Counted from the first letter of the stretch, positions 9,226-20,085 are shown. The stretch is DNA of 29,452 bases from Nemertoderma westbladi (GCA_032718475.1 JAUCBJ010006130.1:1-29452); one strand, 5' to 3'. The notes: generated by a model not told the origin, from the sequence alone. A program made the numbers and translations.

Positions 9226-10100
9226 CGCATTGTTGTTGTTGTTGTTGTTTATTTCGTACTAGTAGTACATCATGTTTAGACAGATAAATTATTGATAGCA
9301 CAATAAGTTAAGTAAATAATTATTCACAAAGAGTACAGGGAGACCTTTTAATACAGTATAATATTAGTATAGTTACAGCAGTATTATTAGTATAATAATA
9401 CAGTTTAATACATACTGTACAATACAAATATACATACAGTATGAGTATACTGTGTACTGTATACTTTATGGCGTTGTTGTTTAAAATATTATATATCTAA
9501 CAGTATAATATACTGTAATAATAAAAAATAAATAAACAGTAAACACATGTTGACATAAAAACAGAATATATACCTGTACAATGAGTTAAAATGAGTTAAA
9601 AAGGCGCATCATGGTACTCGCGTTGAAATAAAACAGTTTTCAGTTTCGATTTAAAAATTGTCAATGTAGTGGCTGATCGCACGTCGTAAGGTAGTGAGTC
9701 CCTAACACGTGGCCCGGCAATGGAAAAGGCGCGCCTACCATAGTTCTCTAACGAGTACCGAGGGATTACCAAAAGATTACCCGCGCTCGAGCGTAATTCT
9801 CTACCGGGTGTGTATGGCGTCAATAAGTCGCTGAGATAAAGCGGTGCCAAGCCATTCAGACTCTTGTAGCACAACATTGCCAATTTGAATTCCACGCCGT
9901 CTAATAATAGGGCCAGGGAGCCGCCAATGAAGTCGTGTTAGAACGGGAGTTATGTGTTCTCGCTTTTTGACGCTTTCTAATAGTCGCGCGGCAGACATAT
10001 TGCTTATTACATATTGCAACTTTTTCATATATTTGGGAGGCAATCCATAATAGAGAGAATTATTATTATCCAATTTACTTGCAATAAAATCATGTATTAA
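9226..10100 (-). mobile_element. CR1/L2-like LINE, 3' part (C-terminus of ORF2 and tail)
   Basis: The minus strand encodes the LINE C-terminal region: HDFIASKLDNNNSLYYGLP, then KLQYVISNMSAARLL, LTRLHWRLP, then after a frameshift near 9893 FKLAMLCYKSLNGLAPLYL, YGRRAFSIAGPRVRDSLP and FKSKLKTVLF. This order is standard for CR1/L2-type ORF2 downstream of the RT. The 3' UTR is AT-rich, and a short (AAC)n tract at 9226-9250 in minus-strand sense probably marks the tail. The other half is at 11640-12277 across the inserted element. Confidence 0.85.
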
Positions 10101-11639
10101 CCCCTTAACGAATTATCCCGAATAAATTCGGGTTCAAGAAAATGGATAATTCAGACTAACCCGAGTTAACTCGTGCAAACAGTTTTCTGTTGAAAACTGA
10201 AACCAAACTCGAATATAGCCGTGAATTATTTGATTGGATATCTAAAAATAGCTTACCTTAGCCAAGTGGAAAACTTTAACAATGATATAGATGCTGATTT
10301 GTGATTGGTTTTATGACGTAAATGGATTGTTTGTGGCCTCTATGAGACACACAACTTCCAGCCCTGCAGATCAATTTCTTATTGGTTGTGTTCCAGCAAT
10401 AATAACTTAGTTAGGTACGGGTAGTTACAACAATAACATGCAGATCTATTGTATATTGGAGATTTCATTATTTACATTCTTCATTCTTTATATTTTATCC
10501 TTTATTTGTTTTGTTACCGCACCGGTACGTTGCCAAATTACTTTTTAAAAATTGTGACGCTCCAATACAGTATGTGTAGTTCCGTGTTTCCGTGAATATC
10601 ACACAAAATTTCTATAAGTTTTGAAAATATAGATTATAAGTAGGCCCAGATCCAGTAGATAACTGGTACACAACTGGTACAACAGTTGACAAGTTCGCAT
10701 TGTAAGCTACTGTAGGTGGTTAAGCTTATGTCAGATTTGTTCAATGAATTGTCCTATACTGAATAAATAAAAACGGTGGTATACAAATATTCATTCAGTT
10801 TTCACTGCCGAATAAATACCCTAAGTATAAAGTAATAAATACTGAGAGTATAAATTACTGATTCGTTACCTAAATCGTGTAAGAGCTTGGAAGTAGCTGT
10901 AATGGTGTCAAGTTACAAATTATTTCAAATAACTGACAATTTTGTCTGACAAACAGACAACCCTCAAATCAGTCTTACAAACAAACGAGAAAACACACTG
11001 GACAGAAAAGTGTGCAGTAAGCTTGTTTTACAAAGAGTCATTCGAGATGCAGTCCATAGATTTTCAAAAATTTCAGTAAATACTGATGTCTACACAAGCA
11101 AATGCACAGACAAACAGACCGACGGACAGACAAACAGACTTGCAGACAACTAGACGAAGAGTAAACAGATCGACATACTTCAGAACAACTATTATAGAAC
11201 TAGATGAAAGAAATGAAAATATACTGTATGTGCTTGGAAATTTTGTCATTGTGTGTAAATACAAATAGTTGCACTTTTTTTGTTTCAGAAATCGGACAAA
11301 TTTTGTCGGACAACAACAGATGTACAAACAGACTTATAGTACAGACTTTAGTGTGAATGTTATTTATCAAACCAATACTTATATGGTGCACACTTTTTCA
11401 TTATTATTTTTATTTTTATATTATTTTTTCGCGAATTTACATGATTATTTCATGCACGAGTTAACTCGGGATGAGTTCTTGATAGCTTATAGAAGGCTGG
11501 ATATTTCACTAAATAATGCATATATTTTACTGGAAATATATTTTTTTTCATCCGCTAGTTATAGGCTATCGAAAATGACAATAAAAAAAATAGGTCATTT
11601 TTTGACAGGCTGCCGCTAAAAAAGTGGTTCGTTAAGTGG
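10101..11639. mobile_element. piggyBac-like non-autonomous DNA transposon (1539 bp)
   Basis: It is flanked on both sides by TTAA (10097-10100 and 11640-11643), the piggyBac target. The termini CCCCTTAACGAA (left) and CCACTTAACGAA (right, read inward) differ by one base. An exact 18-bp subterminal inverted repeat, CCCGAGTTAACTCGTGCA at 10160-10177, has its complement at 11453-11470. The repeat is asymmetrically spaced (about 59 and 169 bp from the ends), reminiscent of the internal repeats of piggyBac. No transposase ORF is seen; the longest frames are about 116 codons and AT-driven. The interior contains a GACAGACAAACAGAC-rich patch (11095-11150). It sits inside the CR1/L2-like LINE, so it is the younger insertion. 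Confidence 0.85.
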
Positions 11640-12277
11640 TTAAGATTTCCAAGTCGGGTTTGCAGAGATATCGCTTGATTTTTGAGAGGTTCCGAAGATG
11701 GTAGGACGAGTCCCGTACAACATTGGAGATTTGTTTTTTAAAGGTAAAGTGCGGTAAGGTTATACTTACAGCATCCACATAATTTATAGGTTTCAATGAT
11801 ATATACAACTGCGTGTCGTCAGCATACAAATGGAGAGAAAGACCGTATTTTCTGATTACCTGTGATAGTGAACGAGTATATATCGAAAAAAGTAGTGGAC
11901 CAAGCTCTGATCCTTGGGGTAATCCAAACTTAATATCTTGGTGCTTGGAATAAGACTCCCCAATCCTGACTCCTTGTGTTCGTCCATGGAGATAAGATTT
12001 GAACCAATCCAATGCTGTCCCACTCCAACGACCCCCGATTATCCATGATAATATATACAGTATTAGTTTATTGTGATCGGCAGTGTCAAATGCCGCACTT
12101 AAAATCTAATAATATCAGAAGCACTGTTGCGCCACCATCAATTTCACGCAATATATCGTTGTTGACCTTCAATAAAGCAGTTTCAGTGCTATGAAACTGC
12201 CGCCGGTAGGCACTCTGCATTGGCTCATATAAACCATGACTACAATAGACATGTTCTAATAGAACGACACGCCGACT
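11640..12277 (-). mobile_element. CR1/L2-like LINE, RT part, degenerate
   Basis: Minus-strand reading gives YEPMQSAYRR, FHSTETALLKVNNDI, a frameshift near 12095, then AAFDTADHNK, LDWFKSYLHGRTQGVRIG, FGLPQGSELGPLLFSIY and YADDTQLYISLKP, the catalytic box. FKKQISNVVR and YHLRNLSKIKRYLCKPDLEIL follow. These are RT blocks of CR1/L2 LINEs. A stretch of roughly 75 codons between the YADD region and FKKQISNVV is missing. Together with the frameshifts this shows a pseudogene. It is truncated on the 5' side near 12277. Confidence 0.85.
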
Positions 12278-13399
12278 TAAGGGGATTTCGGTACATTGTT
12301 AAGAAAGATTAGGTTCACTATGCAAATATTTGTTATTTAGTATTCTTAGGCACTGTACAGTAGTTCTATATAAATAATACTGGTAGGCCTACCTACTGTA
12401 TCTATTAATAAACTGTATCTATTTTTAAATTTGTGATATACTGTGTATATATATGTAACATTTACTGTATGTATTATTCATAAGTAACTGTAACGTCCTT
12501 AAAAATGAGACTAGCCCTCGAAGTGAATCGGAGAATTATTCTCCGATCTCCGAGAATATACTGTATACTGTATACTATAGACATGACTGACACGACATGA
12601 CTGGAATATTACTATATACTGTATATCAAATCTATTGTACACTAGTTTGAAATACAGTAGTGAGTGCACCTATAATATATTGAATGGAAATTCAATGGCG
12701 AGCGAAGAGAGCAGATTAATTTTTCCCACATTTCCGCGTATGACACATGTCATGGATATCATATTTCCTGACTTTTTACCGATTTGTCCTACATATTTTT
12801 ACAAGAAATTCCTGACATTTCAGCACCCTGGGTGAGTGCGCCCGGGCTGCCGGGGATCGTTCCCCCCCTCCCCTCGACACGCCTCCGGCAGACTGCAACC
12901 TTTCCAGAGAAGTTGTTGGGTTGTGGCCAAGGCGTACTATATACAAGGCCATGCCATCGAGTAGCCTGGGGGCGGTGACCGGGGGCAAGAGTTTCTTAAG
13001 AGGGCGGCCAACCTTTATTTCATCAGATTTTTTAATGTGTTTTCCGATGTGAATTTTTATGGTGATTACAAATCTTAAATGAGTTCTTCGATAAGTTGTT
13101 TTGTTCTTGAGATATGCAACTTTTTTAAATTTGCAATTTTAAATTTCGAAATATTTTGCCATTTTCGGATCAGCGCCGATAATTTGCATGAATTTAGGTA
13201 TCAAAACCGCAAAAGAAGGATCATTTTTGAAAAATATTAAAAAAAATTCACTTTTGGTGCATGTTTGGTCAGTTGTAATCAGGAGGAAATTTAAATGTCA
13301 TTTTTCTCGCGTTGGCTTTTTTTGGGACACTTTTCTCTCTCTACTTTTTAACTACTTAACCGATTTTCGTACTGTTTGCAGAATTATGTAGAGGAAATT
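12278..13399. other. Non-coding stretch
   Basis: No gene is recognised. A near-perfect palindrome atcggagaat-t-attctccgat lies at about 12528-12548. A GC-rich island at 12830-12990, with C-runs, is unlike its AT-rich surroundings and may be a fragment of an unrecognised repeat. The rest is T-rich. Confidence 0.4.
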
Positions 13400-13462
13400 C
13401 AAAATTTCATAATTCTGTCAAAACAATTTTTGCAATTGTTTTGACAGAATTTTGAAATTTTG
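13400..13462. repeat. 29-bp-arm hairpin with 5-nt loop
   Basis: The left arm at 13400-13428 and right arm at 13434-13462 are reverse complements with one mismatch (caaaatttca... aaaacaatt / aattgtttt... tgaaattttg). A transcript through it would fold into a near-perfect stem. Confidence 0.8.
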
Positions 13463-14587
13463 TTTAAAAAAAAAGTTATGGTAAAAAGTTGTTTAGATGG
13501 CTTGAAAGTCCAGATGGTTGATGTACAAACCAGCCAATCACAGCCAATTCCATTCCAGCATTGTATATACTGCGCTCTCATTGGCAGTACAGATGCCATT
13601 AGGGGTGTAGCAATAATTACAAAATTTAGGCAAACTATCTTTGCTGCTAACACTTTGCACTGACTTTATACTTTCTTAGGGGAAGGGATCCCGTTTTGTT
13701 GCATAGTTTTGATCCGTTTTGATCCGACAAGTTGAAGGATGGGTGTTCAAGTAGGAATTCCAATTCCGTAGTACACTTCATATGAATTGGATATACGTCA
13801 GTTCAGAATATGTTGCCACATTGTTTAAAATTTATAAAAAATTAAAATTTTAGATTTAATTAATTAAAGTACCCGGTAGCTTCATTAATTAAACAATGAA
13901 AAATAATTTATTAATTACTCAGGAAACCCGTCGATATAGGCCTAGTCAGATAGTGGGAGTAGGTGCATTCGTCACCCATCATTATCATAACATGAACCAA
14001 TGAACCAGTTATTTGCTATGGCATGTATGGTAATGAAACACGATTCATAACATTGACCATTCGAAAGTGCATACATCAAGCATTCAGACTGGTGACAAGA
14101 AATTGAGGAAGAGCAAGAAAGATAGTTTATTGCGGTGAAGCATTCTGCTCATCCTCAATATCTAATATTATGCTGTTATGTCAGCAGTACCGGTACTGCA
14201 GTACTACAGGCCCTTCAGCCTTTGCAGTAAATTCCGCGCTCTGTTTAGTTGTCAATGGCTACCGGTATTTCGGTCAGGTTTTCGGTAGGCCTATTGCCCT
14301 GCCCGACTGCCCGACGGCCGACAGAGTGAATTGCGATTTAGACTCTCTTTAGCTATTCGTTAGGCTTACCTGTTACCGTATTCCAGTATTCATCAGATCA
14401 TAGCAGCATACTCATACCTGCATACACAGATACAGGCATAGCAGCATAGTGCTAGTGCAGTAGTCAGGTAGTGCAGTACCTAGCGCCTAGTGAGTGATGT
14501 AGGCCCCCCTAGTCCATAGTCGTGTAGCAGTGTAGTGACATATCAGTATATACCGGTACTGCAGTACTGAGTGTATCCGTGATCACA
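13463..14587. other. Non-coding stretch upstream of the ubiquitin-like exon
   Basis: No gene is seen. Repeated accggtactgcagtact words occur at 14190-14210 and 14551-14570. The last few hundred bases could contain the promoter and 5' UTR of the exon at 14588, but no TATA box or initiator is clear. Confidence 0.35.
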
Positions 14588-14835
14588 ATGTACGTTGTTG
14601 TCCAATGCAATATTTCGCGCTACAAAGGTAACCTCAGACTGACTGTAGACGACAGCGACACCATCGAGACGACTGCAGCTGAGTTTTTCCGGAAGTTGGG
14701 TAGACCCCCGTTGGAAACCTCCCAGTTCGTAGTCCGCAACGATGAAGGGGAGTTACTCGAAAACAACCAGAGTTTAGCGCTATGTGCCATAGAGGACGGC
14801 GATCGCCTGTATATTTCTTACTCCGAAGGAAAGTT
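14588..14835 (+). CDS. Ubiquitin-like domain exon (probable first coding exon)
   Basis: The ATG at 14588 has a fair context (cacaATGt). The encoded MYVVVQCNISRYKGNLRL, SDTIETTAAEFFRKLG and QFVVRNDEGELLENNQ... IEDGDRLYISY follow the beta-beta-alpha-beta-beta order of ubiquitin. SDTIE falls just before the helix as in ubiquitin itself, and IEDGDRLYI matches the last strand. Codon composition is GC-richer than the flanks. After about 14835 the frame runs into AT-rich sequence until a TAG at 14918, so the true 3' end is probably a splice donor, but the only phase-compatible one (ttca|gttata) is weak. The next coding exon on this strand is the membrane exon at 15817, which needs an upstream exon ending in phase 1. 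This exon could be the cytosolic N-terminus of that protein or a separate gene. Confidence 0.6.
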
Positions 14836-14996
14836 CAGTTATATAATTTATTGTTTATTTATACAACAATCTAATAGTTTATTACAGTATTTTACAGCGG
14901 CTGTAGTTAGTAGAGGGTAGGGTAGGGTAGGCCGGGCAGCCGGGCTGTGTTTACTTACACACTATGGGTAACTGTAATTATACGTCCTGAATTAAA

Positions 14997-15424
14997 CAGA
15001 TAAGGGTGGGGGCCGGGGGGGGGGGGGGGGGGACTGGCATAACTTCAGTTTCAGTTTTGATATTGTTCCTTATGTTCCTTATTGTTCCTTATGTAATGTT
15101 TGTTGTTATTTAATAATTGTGTTATTTTAATGTTCCTTTTAATGTTATACTTTGAGCACCATTAAACCAATACCAATACCAATACCAGACTGGACGCAAT
15201 AAAAATTTATCTCTCTCCAGGGGAAATTGGACGCAAATAACAGTTGATTACTCTCAAAAATAAAACTATAACCTGTTCTATTGTGTTTAGTTGATTGTTT
15301 TGGTTAAAATAATGTGCCACTGTAACCTGCTCCTTTCCCTAAATTGAGAATTTAACATTGAGGCGGGATATTAATTCGCCAAGGCGGGTTTTGCGTCGAG
15401 CCCCCCCCGCCCCACCCCCCCCTG
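14997..15424 (+). mobile_element. MITE copy with G18 end, interrupted by a retroposon
   Basis: The left end is CAGATAAGGGTGGGGGCC, then G18 and ACTGG. The right end is TTTTGCGTCGAG, then C-runs ending CCCCTG. The interior matches the MITE at 4756-5012 over most of its length (ggacgcaataaaaatt, gattactctcaaaaataaaact, ttgttttggttaaaataa, gaggcgggatattaattcgcc). A 150-bp insertion splits it near its left end. No flanking target duplication is preserved. Confidence 0.7.
15038..15187 (+). mobile_element. 150-bp retroposon nested in the MITE
   Basis: The insert is bounded by GACTGG on both sides (15032-15037 and 15188-15193), a 6-bp duplication of MITE sequence. It ends in tttgagcaccattaaa followed by a (CCAATA)n tail, resembling the 3' ends of L2/CR1-type LINEs or SINEs. 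Its 5' part has repeated gttccttat words. Confidence 0.65.
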
Positions 15425-15816
15425 TCTCGAAATAAATATATAAACATAAGTTTATTAATTAATAGGCCTTATATGACTCTTAAGCTGTAAGCCTAACAGC
15501 TATATCAGTATATCACTGACACTTAGTTACTACTGTACTAGTGACTAGCGCCTAGGCCTACATCAGTACATCAATATTTAGATGGACCTATGTTTTTCAC
15601 AAGAATAATGATAAATTATTAATATGAAATAAATGTTTTTAAAACGAATTCTATTTATTTTAGTTAACTTATTTTAATTTACCGGTAACTTTTTTCTGAA
15701 TGAGGGCCTACTTTATGAATATGTTTGAGATATTTGTGTAGCATACTTTACAAACCTACAATAACTGTACAACAATACAATACCTGTCAGCCGGTAACTA
15801 TTAGGTTTCCTTGCAG

Positions 15817-15959
15817 ATGGATCTGATGCCGATGTTGAGACCGTAGAAGTAAACTTCGGTGTTTGCTGTTGGATTGGTCTTATTCTCGTTATAGTCGGCG
15901 TAGCTGGGATCACAACTACCGTATTTCTCAATAAATACACAACTTCCATCGTTACAAGC
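15817..15959 (+). CDS. ENTPD: ENTPDase exon: N-terminal membrane anchor
   Basis: The exon is bounded by tttccttgcag and the strong donor gtaagtaag. Read in the one open frame, it encodes GSDADVETVEVN, an acidic cytosolic stretch, then about 24 hydrophobic residues (FGVCCWIGLILVIVGVAG, continuing) and NKYTTSIVTS. This is the N-terminal membrane helix expected in cell-surface ENTPDases (CD39 type). The final AGC codon joins in phase 0 to TAC at 16317, giving the ectodomain start YGIVVDAGSSHT. The 5' side needs one base from an upstream exon (phase 1). There is no in-frame ATG, so the initiator lies upstream, possibly in the ubiquitin-like exon. Minus-strand open frames over this exon are shadows. 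Confidence 0.85.
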
Positions 15960-16316
15960 GTAAGTAAGCGACGGTAGCGGTCTGGTGGTCATTATTCATC
16001 CGAAATTCTAAGAATAATTATTAATTGTAGATTCTTATTTATTATTAATATAATCGAAAATGTAAGTTCAATTATTTAAGTGGTGGCAAAAAGTGTACTT
16101 TTTTGTCCAGCGTTTTTATTTGGTGAGCGTAGCGAGACAAATACTAAAGCAAGATTTTAGTTCTTCTTACTAGATAAACCAGCGAGTTGGCTGTAAACGA
16201 AACTGCATACATTTTAAATAGATCCGGATTTATGGTATTAGAGTTATCTGGATCTCCTTCGGTGTTATTCATTTACTAATCAGTTCAATCCGAATTGTTT
16301 TTTGATTTATTTTCAG

Positions 16317-16588
16317 TACGGTATTGTAGTCGATGCGGGGTCCTCGCACACTAAACTCTTCGTCTACAAATGGGACGCGGCGATGCCCAAAGGTACTGGT
16401 GTGGTCAGTCAGGTCTTCCACTGCCGGAGTAACACCAGCAGACCGCTGGACCAGTACGCGGACAACCCCGGTCAGGCCGGTAAGGACATGGACGACTGTT
16501 TGGTCTTATGCACCGGGGTGATTCCCGCTGAGAAGTGGACTAATGCCAGTCTCTACCTGGGTGCAACAGCTGGGATGAGATTGTTACG
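16317..16588 (+). CDS. ENTPD: ENTPDase exon: apyrase conserved regions 1 and 2
   Basis: The exon lies between acceptor ttattttcag and donor gtaagttcg. It encodes YGIVVDAGSSHTKLFVYKW (ACR1, phosphate-binding DAGSSHT), GTGVVSQVFHC, and YLGATAGMRLLR (ACR2) at the end. In this family the enzyme sits in the plasma membrane and hydrolyses extracellular ATP and ADP to AMP with Ca/Mg, shaping purinergic signals. TNAS near the end is a likely N-glycosylation site. The donor is in phase 2 (CG|), completed by A at 22576 to give Arg. The upstream intron is 357 bp and the downstream intron is about 6 kb, filled with tandem repeats. Confidence 0.95.
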
Positions 16589-16888
16589 GTAAGTTCGATA
16601 TCTAAGTGAGTAAATCGTCATTATTTAGAGAGTTTGTAGACGCGTTGCAATACATTATATGTCTGGTTGGTCGTGGTCGTCTACTGTCTTCATCACTGGG
16701 ATAAACCAGAGAATAATGGCCCAATTTTAGCTTTTTAATGGTCAATTTTTTGGGAGGTGGGGGTGGAGGGGTGGTGATGATAAAGATATATAATTAGAAT
16801 TATTTACAAAGTTGAGATTTTTTCATATTTTACTACTAATTACAATAACTATAAAAGTATTTATAATCTATCACTTATGTAATGTATG

Positions 16889-17275
16889 TCCGCCAACCCA
16901 CCAGGCCGACAATCCGCCAACCCAGCAGTCCGCCAACCCAGCAGTCCGCCAACCCACCAGTCCGACAATCCGCCAACCCAGCAGTCCGCCAACCCAGCAG
17001 TCCGCCAACCCAGCAGTCCGCCAACCCACCAGGCCGACAATCCGCCAACCCAGCAGTCCGCCAACCCACCAGGCCGACAATCCGCCAACCCAGCAGTCCG
17101 CCAACCCAGCAGTCCGCCAACCCAGCAGTCCGCCAACCCACCAGTCCGACAATCCGCCAACCCAGCAGTCCGCCAACCCAGCAGTCCGCCAACCCACCAG
17201 TCCGACAATCCGCCAACCCACCAGTCCGACAATCCGCCAACCCAGCAGTCCGACAACCCAGCAAAGTCCGACAAT
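16889..17275 (+). repeat. Modular 8/16-bp minisatellite
   Basis: About 24 tandem units are built from 8-bp modules: ccgccaac, ccagcagt, ccaccag(g/t) and ccgacaat. The common 16-mer is ccgccaacccagcagt. A higher-order pattern is visible, with ccaccag(g/t)ccgacaat inserted between runs of the 16-mer. Because 16 is not a multiple of 3, all frames stay open and give meaningless P/Q/S/A-rich or W/G/L-rich ORFs. It lies in an ENTPD intron. Confidence 0.92.
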
Positions 17276-18719
17276 CTACTGCCATGCACTCCACCTACCA
17301 GCCAAATCGACGCCGACAGTCTGTTCATGTGTGCTGTGAAAAGTATATAAATGATGGAACTGTAAAAAGGGACATTACAGGCACTATAGCTTGTCCCACT
17401 TGTTTATGGACTTGTAATTTCTTGTATGGGAGCATTATAATCATGTCAGTGTCCATGTCTTATAGACAATTAATTCACATGGCTTTCAAACGGTTATAAC
17501 AATGTGGATAAATAATGAAACCATTCTTTAGGTCCCTTGTTAACCGAAAAGTAATTTTATTGTGAACACCCATAAAATACAATTTTTTCAGCTTTCAACC
17601 TAAAAGTCAGTATGACAACTATAGATCCACTGCCCTCCAAAATAGCTTCCACGTAGTTTTTTATGCTCCATTTGTGTCAGAACATTTTACTGCATCAAAT
17701 TTCATTGATCCAATGGCTAAATATTGCATCAACATCCCCTAAAGTCATTTGGGCCAGAATTCTCCGGTTTCACCCCACTGTCTTCATTTCTTGACACCAT
17801 CCGCGCTGGTTCGTTTTAGTTTAAGCCCGATGATTTTATATTATCCTAGGTAATTTCATACTGTTCTTGTTATGTAATGTATTTATATATAGTTTATTTT
17901 GGGTGCGGTGTCGGTGTGTGATTTAATTCAATTTCCGTGTGAATAATACACCGTAATCTCCATATTAGGTCTGTTAATGTACAGTTTCGGGTATTTTCTT
18001 TGATCTGTGAACAGCTTTCCGCAATTCAGATAATTCAATAACTCTATATTTACCTGACAGGGGAGCGGGGAAGCTTTGCTTGACGCTTTCAAAACTCACC
18101 CCTAGGGGTTGATGGGAGTTTTCCTGCTAAATATTATAAGATCATAATTTCCGATTCATCGAAGCCAATAATCCAAAACTTGTAAATCTTGAATATATTG
18201 TATTTTATAATCAAAAACTTTTAGTTAATGAAATCAACTACACGTTGCCGGTCACAGACGCGGTTCTCACCAAAGTATAAATAATAATATCTTTATAAAT
18301 TAATGCGAGAACTTCTAGTTACATTGCCGACGTTTTATAAACAATGAACTTAAACACTTTTACACTAGAAAACACGTTTTAAAGTATTTATAACGCGTAC
18401 ATCATTTAACCCTATTACCACGGGGTGATTGACCATTAGCAGCACTGGCGGGGGGTCGATCGTCATCCAATAAAATCCTACGAAATTTGGGCTGAAGGTG
18501 AAAAAATTATCGAAGAACATTTTAAAATCCAAAAAAAATGAAAATTTATTAAGGGGCTGGGTATAATAATTTTCATGAAAAATAGAAGTAGTCCTAGGAC
18601 AAAATATACATTTTTTTGATATTCTAAAAACTGATAGTGTGGCATTGTAGTCTAGCATTAGTAGGGTTTTCACTACGCTGAATCGAATGTGATTATATTC
18701 CATTTCCGAAAATTGAACT
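17276..18719. other. Intronic sequence without recognisable features
   Basis: This is part of the 6-kb ENTPD intron. I see no exon with both splice signals and a conserved peptide, and no clear repeat. Confidence 0.4.
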
Positions 18720-19320
18720 GGATGCTATTTTTCGTGCACCTAAGAAGTGGGCGTGGCACTTCAAATTTTGAAAAATACGAGATTCGAAAAATAAACCAAA
18801 GTTGAGATTTCAACGCACATTTATAGGTTTTCTGGACCGCTGAATCTTTTGAAAGTATTATAGAAGCCTGAAGACTTAGTGGTTCGGCATTTTTGGTGCA
18901 CCAAAATTAGGGAGTGGCACTTATTCAAATTTTGAAAAAGTACCACGCCCTAATTGTGGTGTACCAATAATGACGTACCACTAAGACTTGAAGCTTCAAT
19001 ATTACTTTCAATTGATTCAGCGGTCCAGATAACCTATAAAAATGGGTTGAAATGAAAACCTTGTGGTATTTTCTGAATATCGTAATTTTGAAAATTTGAA
19101 GTAAGCCTACTTGCCACATCCTAATTTTGGTGCACCAAAAATAATGTACCACTAAGAATTGAGTCTTATATATTACTTTCAATCGATTAAGCAGGCCAGA
19201 AAACCCATAAAAATGCGTTGAAATCAAAACTTCGGAGTATTTAACGAATATTGCAATTTTGAAAATTTGAAATGCCACGCCCTAATTTTAGTGCACCAAA
19301 AATGACGTACCACTTCCCTT
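18720..19320. repeat. Direct and inverted ~175-bp repeat cluster
   Basis: Two direct units, at about 18940-19105 and 19105-19265, plus a third partial one, share ctaatttt/ggtgcaccaaaa, atgacgtaccactaag, attactttcaat, gattcagcggtccag, acctataaaaat and gttgaaat. 18720-18935 carries the same words in reverse complement, so the cluster folds back about a centre near 18930. No coding frame is conserved. Confidence 0.75.
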
Positions 19321-20085
19321 ACATACTTATATAGAGTAGTAGAGTGCTCCATACGAATCAGAATCAATAAAAAAAGCCTCAACATACATTACTAACTCTC
19401 AAATGACCTTGTAAAATTCGAAAAATTTTAAAAAAAATATCTGCTTGGGACCAACACTATGTTTACCCTCATGGTGCTATCCCTTAATATTACATATTAC
19501 AAATTTTTGGGGCGAGCCACGAAAGTAAGCGAGCTTAGCATACGGGTACCACTAACTCAATCGGTGTGTCTGTCGTTCTGTTGTTCTGTCGATCTGTCGT
19601 GTTAAATTTTAAACGTTAATAACTCAGCCAAAATGTTAATGAAATTTATCCAAACTTGGTACACATGTAGTCTGGCAATAGCTTCGAATTTTTTCAAGTT
19701 GAATTTCCGTGTGGCCTTCGAGAAGTACCCCATTCCATTATAGTTTTTAATTAGTTCAAGTGATTTGCTTTAAGAAATGTGTCTTTAATTGATCTAAACA
19801 TTATTAACTTATTAAAATGCCCCTTCTCCCCACTGTACTTCCATCTGCCTCATTTCATTTGCTATTGCCTAGCTGGGAATCAGTCCACCTCACCACCTGG
19901 AATCAGTCCACCTCACCACACTACTCGAACAAGGGAATCAGTCCACCTCACCACAAACTCGAACAAAGGTTGATTACATCTATAGGACGGGCAGCATAAG
20001 GAGCCAGACTAATAAGACAGCTTGCTTATTGTTTATTTCGCAAAATGATTGGCTAGAGTATTTAATGGTGATTCTTTAGAAATAG
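19321..20085. other. Intronic sequence with a short (ggaatcagtccacctcacca) triplication
   Basis: Three near-copies of ggaatcagtccacctcacca lie between 19876 and 19955. Near 19558-19665, tctgtcgttctgttgttctg followed by taataactcagccaaaatg and acttggtacacatgtag is a low-complexity repeat style that recurs elsewhere in the intron. There is no gene. Confidence 0.45.

Noticed and set aside
12776-12988. Overlapping ORFs in the GC-rich island at 12.8-13.0 kb
   Set aside because: No recognisable domain; open frames on both strands are explained by local GC content.
14997-15432. 8-bp target duplication around the interrupted MITE
   Set aside because: The flanks gaattaaa and tctcgaaa do not match, so no duplication is claimed for this copy.
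15713-15992. Minus-strand ORFs over the membrane exon
   Set aside because: The plus strand has good splice sites and joins in phase to ENTPD; the minus frames show no motif.
16812-17499. Several overlapping P/Q/S-rich and W/G/L-rich ORFs on both strands
   Set aside because: They are by-products of the stop-free 8/16-bp minisatellite; all frames are open equally.
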